DNA of 35,279 bases, taken from NCBI GenBank assembly GCA_036940085.1, contig JALLBK010000539.1:1-35279 (forward strand). The letters run 5' to 3'. The translations under genes and the position numbers were made by a program. This DNA is from Discostella pseudostelligera. Lineage: Eukaryota > Bacillariophyta > Thalassiosirophyceae > Thalassiosirales > Thalassiosiraceae. Within the stretch, counting starts at the first letter, position 1. Every line of letters begins with the position of its first letter. Under the pieces are notes generated by a model. The model was not told the DNA's origin. It saw nothing but the letters and a program-made list of their open reading frames with translations, and did not search any database. Positions 29,950 to 35,279 of this stretch are shown here, in pieces.

Positions 29950-31427
29950 CTAAGCAAGGGGATGGTCATCGACGAGGCTCACGTTCTGACGGTGCTTCTG
30001 TCTGAGTAGCGACACAGACAATGCAGCAAGCGCAACGGTGGTCACACCAAAGATGCCAGCAAAGACCTTGGCAGGAATGTTCCTATCTCCCACGGTGATA
30101 ATTGCTGGATTCTTAAGACTCTTGATGTATTCGCATCCAGAGTTGTCACGGTAGGCAGAGTATCCACTCAATCCCTCTTCGCACTTGCCAGCCGCTGCGT
30201 AAAGATTTGAGCATACTTCGAGGACGGAGTCGGCATCTTCTTGATCCCATTGGTTTTGGTCATCGACATTGCTGGGTTCCTTGCACGAAGTGCATCCAGA
30301 TCCAACCAATGATTGCTTTGTGTAAGGAAGGGATTCACCGTAGTGGAGGGCTTCATAGATCCCAGTAGGGGCGGAGTAACTGCAGGTCTCTTCAACGAAA
30401 ACACCGAGAAGGATCTTCTTTGCGTCAGCTGAGCAGTCTATATTTTTGGAAGAGAGATGGCAGGTAGATAAAATGAGGTAGAATGTCAGAATCAAGAATG
30501 TGATATCCAATATATGCTCAAACCCGACAACGATACTCACAAGGTCCAGTAAAAAGTTTTTCAACTTGATTGTTGTTCTGTCCTTCGGCAGCATTACCAT
30601 TCCCCGCTTGGGTATTGTAGAATTCAGCTAGGGCGTCCTTGTCAACCTCCAAATCCATGCACTCAATAGCCTTTTGCAAATCAAATGCACCCTCCTCGGC
30701 TTCGGCACAGTCGGTCAAGCCAGCATTCGAGTAGCAGCCGCTGAGGCACTCCTCCTCGCTGTTGGCGCTACCACAGTAGCAGTTCTCGCGAACATGTTCA
30801 CAGTTATACTCTTTGGCGGTCATCTGAGCCTCAAGGACGGCATCGACGTAATCATTAAGGTCGACAACATAATCAGCACCGTTCTTACATTGCCAGCACG
30901 AGTTGGAGGGGCAAAGCTTAAAGTGGACGACCTTTTGGTAGTACATGCCCTCGTAGTTGTTGCGTTGTTCGTTATTGTAGTACCCATTGCCATACGCTTG
31001 TGCTTGCTGTTCAGCGTTTTCTCCTTCTGCTTCTTCGTTGGCGCCATCGTATTGGTAGTTGGCGGCGGCGTTGCCTTCATTGTCAGCGAAATAACCACCA
31101 TAGTAATCCTGGCTTGTAACACAGCTGAAAACAGCAAAGATATCGAAATCAGTACGCTGCACATCACAGGATGAGTTATCGCAAGGAGGATGTTGTCGTT
31201 ACTTACGAATGGAACTTGATAGAATATCCAGACACCCAAGACATGTCACCATTATTGTTGTTGTTGTTGTCTTCACCCTCGAGACGACGCGCCTTCGAGA
31301 GGATTCGGCTTCCCAACGCGGATTTCGCCGAAATGTCGACACTGGGGAGTTCCGCATCGGGAGACCTAAGCTTGCTAGCAGAAGCTAGGGCTGGGACAGC
31401 GGCAATGATTGCAATAGATACCTTCAT
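29950..31427 (-). CDS. Cysteine-rich type I membrane protein, silicanin-like layout
   Basis: Three exons on the minus strand (31427-31207, 31124-30541, 30437-29950; introns 82 and 103 bp) give 430 aa. A signal peptide (residues 1-17, ending ALASA) is followed by two RXL motifs (R41-I-L and R47-R-L). Then come a six-Asn run, a W-V-S-G-Y-S-I-K-F-H start to the extracellular region, a Tyr/Asn/Gln/Glu-rich stretch and a domain with about 18 Cys (FKLCPSNSCWQC, NCEHVRENCYC, EECLSGCY, GCTSCKE). One TM helix (about 393-413) and a short basic tail close the protein. Signal peptide, RXL cleavage site, N/Q-rich part, Cys-rich domain, TM and short tail is the order described for silicanin-type proteins of the diatom silica deposition vesicle. 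That is an analogy from architecture. I recognise the Cys-rich pattern as diatom-typical but cannot assign a reaction. It lies in tandem behind PAN2. Confidence 0.75.
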
Positions 31428-32667
31428 GGTTGATTTGGGTTGGATGCGGGATGAGGTACTACTTTTTGTAGATAATATTGTATTGTGGTCGAGAGTTAGT
31501 TGAGAGACTCTTCCTCAATTTTTTGCTGGATGTTGGAGGGAATTGACAACAAGGCCTTTTCGCTTTTCTTAACGGTTACTCGACGCGTTGGATATTTTTG
31601 GCTATTTTTACTGATTCCAAAGTAGAAGGGTCTGCCTTTGAGTTTGACCAGTTTCTCGTTTCTCGTTTCACCTTTACCACACAACTCCTTCCCGCCATTC
31701 AACCAATCACCAGACGACGGCATGCGGCATATGGTACGGCATCGATACCAAGCCTTAGCCCGCATGACTAATGGCTATGGATTTGGATATTGGTAAGAGA
31801 TGGATTGCCAGTGCAATAATGTTCGTATGAGGCGGTGATGAGATTATTATTATAGTGGGTGGTTTGGTTAAATGTGAATGGGCTAGATCGCTAATCTGCT
31901 GTAATGGTAGTGCGAGCGCAACCCAACTATGATGTCAAGGAAAGATTGACCCAAAATAATGTACAATGATGTCGATACTAACAACGTACCCTCGATTCAA
32001 CAGCGATGAAGAGATAGTGGCGGTAACTATAATCTCCACCATGCGCACAAATCCACAGGTGCTAGATTTCTCGAAGTGATATCAAAATAAAGCTGCATCA
32101 TTGTAGTTATTGCAAAGTTAACGATTTGGTTTGGTTTCCTCGTCTCTTTATGGTAATGTCAATGTTTGTGAAGATTACTATCTATCGTTTCAGAATATCC
32201 CTTATCATTGACAAAATACTGTATCCTGTGCATTTGCAATGGGTGGATCCTCGAATGCACACGCGTTCCATGTGGTCAACAATATTCTCTAGAGATATCA
32301 CACGTCTCATCACATCAATCGTCCAATATGTATCGCTGCGTTCCCTTTTCGTCAACGACTTTTTCCTCTACTGCATCATTCCTGAAAGAGTAATCTCATT
32401 GCTGCACAATATCAATGGTCAAGACATGTACAATGCATACTATTTTACACCACTTGCTCATTTTAATACATGACACCCGAAAGTATATTCACTATTCAAA
32501 CATTTCAACATCGGAGTGGCGAATCAGAGTGCTCAACTGAAAGATATGATATGGACCGTACTTCATAAATTCGCATGAACAATTCTGAATGCAAGAAGGT
32601 CCAGCCAGACAAACGACCCAAGCTCAACTGATGTGCTCTCTTCACATTTCATGACTACGAGCCTCCA
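31428..32667. other. 1.2-kb intergenic region without a supported gene
   Basis: The right neighbour (minus strand) ends at 32668 and the left neighbour starts at 31427. A CTTCCCGCCATTC element with an adjacent AACCAATCA (31688-31708) lies 260 bp upstream of the membrane-protein start. Open frames at 31496-31765 (-) and 32126-32473 (+) have no recognisable domain, signal peptide or start context. No tRNA-like or repeat structure was noticed by eye. Confidence 0.45.
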
Positions 32668-33564
32668 TTAACGAAGCACCAGCTCTTCTACGGAACGTAC
32701 AGCTTCAGCTGCAAGCGTAACCCAATCTGATGACTGCCTTATCAACCAAGCTGCCTCATCCTCCATAAAGATGTCGCCATGGCCCACACTAATCACAACA
32801 CTGGACTTCGTCGCATCATTCATCAGGCTCATGACATTAGTCGAAGACGGAGCAGGACGGGGTGCTGGTGAAAAAAAGGATAACAGAGCAAGTAATGGTG
32901 ATGATGACTCTTGTGAGGATAGCGATGCTGTTGGCTGATTTGCAGTGTTCATACGTCTTCTATCACGAGATTTCGCTCCATCCTTCCCCGATGCATTGAT
33001 TCTGCCAGCCTGACTTTCACCGTAATAATTGATAGAATCCTCCCCACGACGGATATCTTCCAACTTATTTCCATCACGAGACGAAGATGATGGTGACCGA
33101 TTCTGACGAATATGAAGCTCCTGGTAAAATTCTCTCGCTAGACGGCGACCCTCATCGTCCTCTCCTTGGTCAAGGATATTAAATAATGAAGCAAAATCAT
33201 CGGCGTCATCACTGTCATTGGTTTCATGTTTATTGAGAAGCTTTGTGCCCGTGAACGGTAGCAATCGTGAAGAGAAGAAGGCATTCGTCGCCGCATTATT
33301 TTTCTGTCGATATGATACGATGTTATTCCGAGGATTAATTATCAACGACGACACCGTGAGAAAGAAGCAACATAAGGCTACCACTGTCATGCAAGCGATG
33401 GAGCAGAATGGGATCGAATCTGAGTGGGGTTTGCGTAGCCGATGCTCGCGTAAATGGATGCTAGACTTCTTGTGATTATTTTGGAGCTTCATCTGCAGAG
33501 ATGTCCGCGGTAGGCTCTTATCGCACGGCAGCTTGGGGGTACTCCTAGATAGTAGTGTCGTCAT
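32668..33564 (-). CDS. Unknown single-TM protein with a conserved-looking acidic helix
   Basis: This is a single exon of 298 aa, start MTTLL at 33564; another ATG at residue 25 is possible. I do not recognise the family. Visible parts: a basic, polar first 50 residues; one strongly hydrophobic segment (about 52-76, with several Cys); and an Asn/Ser stretch containing N-A-F-F. A compact block follows (about 115-150: DDFASLFNILDQGEDDEG, then RRLAREFYQELHIRQ), the part most likely to be conserved. A long Ser/Arg/Asp-rich linker comes next, and last a C-terminal segment about 255-298 with a predicted helix (EAAWLIRQSSDW, AAEAVRSVEELVLR). It could be a signal-anchored membrane protein, or a plastid preprotein with a long n-region (N-A-F as junction). 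It is head-to-head with the START gene. Confidence 0.6.
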   Translation of the reverse strand: MTTLLSRSTPKLPCDKSLPRTSLQMKLQNNHKKSSIHLREHRLRKPHSDSIPFCSIACMTVVALCCFFLTVSSLIINPRNNIVSYRQKNNAATNAFFSSRLLPFTGTKLLNKHETNDSDDADDFASLFNILDQGEDDEGRRLAREFYQELHIRQNRSPSSSSRDGNKLEDIRRGEDSINYYGESQAGRINASGKDGAKSRDRRRMNTANQPTASLSSQESSSPLLALLSFFSPAPRPAPSSTNVMSLMNDATKSSVVISVGHGDIFMEDEAAWLIRQSSDWVTLAAEAVRSVEELVLR

Positions 33565-34029
33565 GTTTTAGTAGGGTATCTATTAGTAGCTGATAGTAGG
33601 TGGAAATTTCATGGTCGAGGTGGATTGAGAACAACATGGCATGTGGCAGACACGAGCGCCGTCTGGCCAGCCAGCAGGCAGCAGCAGGCCATGCCAGCAA
33701 CATGAGGCGGGCAGGCGATGCGGCCGGCACCGATGATGATGTGGCTGCGGTGACTTGTGACGCTGCTGACGTGTGTTGTGCTTTTGTGGAATTTGTCCTG
33801 GGCTCTCCAGAAAGATTGCCAACTCATAACTTCAACGTGGAATTTCACGTAGGAACCGATAGTGTTTTCAGCGCCAAAGAACCCACGCCGCCTCCACCAA
33901 ATCCACCGAATCCGCCATGTCCGCCACCCGCTTCCGACTTGTCGGATCAATCCCAGACAGTAACAGAAGCCACCTTCCGATACCACCTATCGTACCACAT
34001 AATCATTTAATTGGAACAGATATCAATTC
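33565..34029. promoter_or_regulatory. Divergent intergenic region (unknown TM protein / START protein)
   Basis: This is 465 bp between opposite starts. It carries CAGCAGGCAGCAGCAGG at about 33672-33688 and a CCGCC/CCACC-rich pyrimidine tract at 33884-33935. A near-palindromic AACGTGGAATTTCACGTAG lies at 33832-33850, with two inverted CGTG half-sites separated by GAATTT. An open frame across the region (33600-34010 +) looks compositional. No E2F-like or CCACGTGG box was seen. Confidence 0.4.
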
Positions 34030-35240
34030 ATGCGCATCGCCACCATGGAGTCCACGTCGCCCTACACTGTGTGCTCTCGAAGGCTGTCAATAGTTGGAAA
34101 ATGTACGACCTCCCTGCTCGTTCTTCTCCTAATTTCATCAAACAACCAGAACTCGGCAGTTTCTGCATTCAGCACTCCCATCTTTCAAGAGTCGGTGGCT
34201 TTGCAGCGAACAGCACCCTCGAAGACGGAGGGTGTAGATATTGAGCTTCCTGACTTTGATGAGTTCTTTGATCGGATTCAGACGGTCTCGCCTTTGGCGA
34301 GGCTGGCGATGAATGGCGGCGGATCGGGTGAGGGTGGCGGTTTTGCTGCCGTCGATGATTCTGGTAAGTTTGCCAAATCGTCTTTGATTGCATATGTTGC
34401 TACTTGATTCGTAGATTCGCTTATTTGACTTGTCGGAGCCGATAAAAGAGCCAATTGCAGCAGTATGCTCACCTATCACATATCTTCTCTTGTTTTTTGT
34501 GCTCGTTGGTTGCAGCTATGCCAGGAATGAATTGGAAGAAGATTGAGAACAACAAACGAAAAATGGTACACCAAATTGACAAGATTGATAATTTCCAAAA
34601 TCTTGGCCCGCCCATCTTGCGCTGGCGAGCGTCGATGGAAGGTCCATGCCATGGCATGATGTTTGCAGACTTTATTATGAATGCGAAGAAGAGGCAGAAA
34701 TGGGATCCGCAAGTGGATAACGTTTGTGAATTGTATCCCATTAACGACTTGGATACAGCAAATATCGCCATGGGATTTGGCAAATTTGGTGATTGTCAAA
34801 AGCTTGGAGTGGGTTACACGAAAACGAAGGCCCACCCCATCGGAATCTCGCCGAGAGAGCAGCTCACCCTCTGTGGTATTCAGAATTTCGGTGATGGATC
34901 GTCATTAATATGGGGAACAGAGTTGGCTGATTGGCACAATCATCTTCTTCCGGAGGGTGAACGCCTAACGAGAGCAAAGTCTCATTTATTTTCAGTTGCA
35001 CTTGTGCCTACCGGAGAAAACTCGTTCGATGCCGAGTACTCGTTACAACTTGATTTTGGAGGAAATCTGCCGCATTGGATGACGGCACCTATCGTTATTG
35101 AGTCGGTCAAAGGTATGTTTGGAGTTGCACAACCTTTCTTTAATGCAGGTGAGGGCAGTGAATTAGATCTGTTCTTGAAGGAAGAGAAGATCAACCAAGA
35201 GATGTACGGAGTTCGCAATAGCATTCTCTTCACACCATAG
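34030..35240 (+). CDS. Plastid-targeted START-domain (lipid-binding) protein
   Basis: Two exons (34030-34363, 34516-35240; intron 152 bp, phase 1) give 352 aa. ATG 34045, five codons later, has a better context (GCCACCATGG) and may be the real start. The N-terminus is a signal peptide (TSLLVLLLISSN) ending in V-S-A-F-S-T-P, a good ASAFAP motif for import into a complex plastid; a Ser/Thr-containing transit stretch follows. Exon 2 is a START-like domain (StAR-related lipid transfer). It contains FADFIMNAKKRQKWDPQVD (the START alpha/beta turn), an ELYPINDLDTANIAMGFGKFG stretch, and strands RLTRAKSHLFSVALVPTGE and YSLQLDFGGNLPHWM, ending in a helix IVIESVKGMF. START proteins bind one lipid in a closed cavity. 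Plastid lipid handling is the natural inference; the ligand is unknown. Confidence 0.8.
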
Positions 35241-35279
35241 AATTAAAGTAACTCGGAACTCGCATGCCATGATACTCAT

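Noticed and set aside
31496..31765. 89-aa minus-strand frame upstream of the silicanin-like gene
   Set aside because: No recognisable domain or signal. It overlaps an E2F-like/CCAAT stretch and lies where the promoter is expected.
32126..32473. 115-aa plus-strand frame with hydrophobic stretches
   Set aside because: Isolated in A/T-rich intergenic DNA, with no family resemblance and an unremarkable start context. Probably chance.
33600..34010. 136-aa plus-strand frame between the TM protein and the START gene
   Set aside because: Mixed Ala/Gly/Pro composition with a Pro run from a CCGCC tract, and no domain. It fills a divergent promoter.
1..35279. CRISPR arrays, bacterial operons, ribosomal RNA, tRNA genes, or an intact transposon or virus
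   Set aside because: No direct-repeat/spacer pattern, no cloverleaf or rRNA sequence recognised by eye, and no terminal repeats around a transposase. The window is ordinary intron-bearing nuclear DNA. A tRNAscan/Infernal run would be decisive for small RNAs.

Overview
This window is eukaryotic nuclear DNA. It is most likely from a diatom, or at least from a stramenopile with a secondary red-type plastid. The evidence is as follows. Genes are dense on both strands. Twenty-one introns can be placed, all short (57-152 bp) and GT-AG. Two proteins carry a signal peptide followed by an Ala-Phe (ASAFAP-like) junction of the kind that imports proteins into complex plastids. One secreted, cysteine-rich membrane protein has the layout of diatom silica-vesicle proteins. 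Species cannot be fixed from the sequence alone.

Layout, left to right. 1-1300: hexanucleotide and minisatellite low-complexity DNA, pyrimidine-rich then purine-rich on the + strand, with no supportable gene. 1467-3446 (-): secreted class-3 lipase. 4020-7588 (+): exportin-7, 3 exons. 7721-8551 (-): SAP30BP/HCNGP-like protein. 9246-11834 (+): GT90/CAP10 glycosyltransferase, 6 exons. 11928-12665 (-): transposase-derived double-HTH protein without a catalytic domain. 12904-16861 (+): M16A (insulysin-type) metalloprotease, 4 exons, with an apparent three-part plastid/thylakoid presequence. 17361-21197 (+): COG1-like Golgi tether subunit with an embedded EF-hand loop. 21504-22504 (-): 20S proteasome beta-5, 2 exons. 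22810-23677 (+): secreted ShK-domain protein, 2 exons. 23791-29378 (-): PAN2 deadenylase subunit, 7 exons, with an ambiguous base that hides a one-base deficit. 29950-31427 (-): silicanin-like type I membrane protein, 3 exons. 32668-33564 (-): unknown single-TM protein. 34030-35240 (+): plastid-targeted START-domain protein, 2 exons.

Most genes form head-to-head pairs over short shared promoters and tail-to-tail pairs about 90-310 bp apart. The genes do not form a pathway or operon. They are mainly housekeeping functions: nuclear export, Golgi tethering, proteolysis, mRNA decay and splicing/transcription. Mixed in are lineage-specific secreted or plastid proteins.

The most interesting non-coding signal is in the promoters. 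An E2F-like TTTGGCGGGAA element recurs in several intergenic regions. Four near-identical copies, the first three about 31 bp apart, sit between the HTH gene and the metalloprotease. A second element, CTTCCACGTGG, is clustered upstream of PAN2 and shared with the proteasome beta-5/ShK promoter. Exon joins were derived by hand from splice sites, phase continuity and family conservation. No database search was run.
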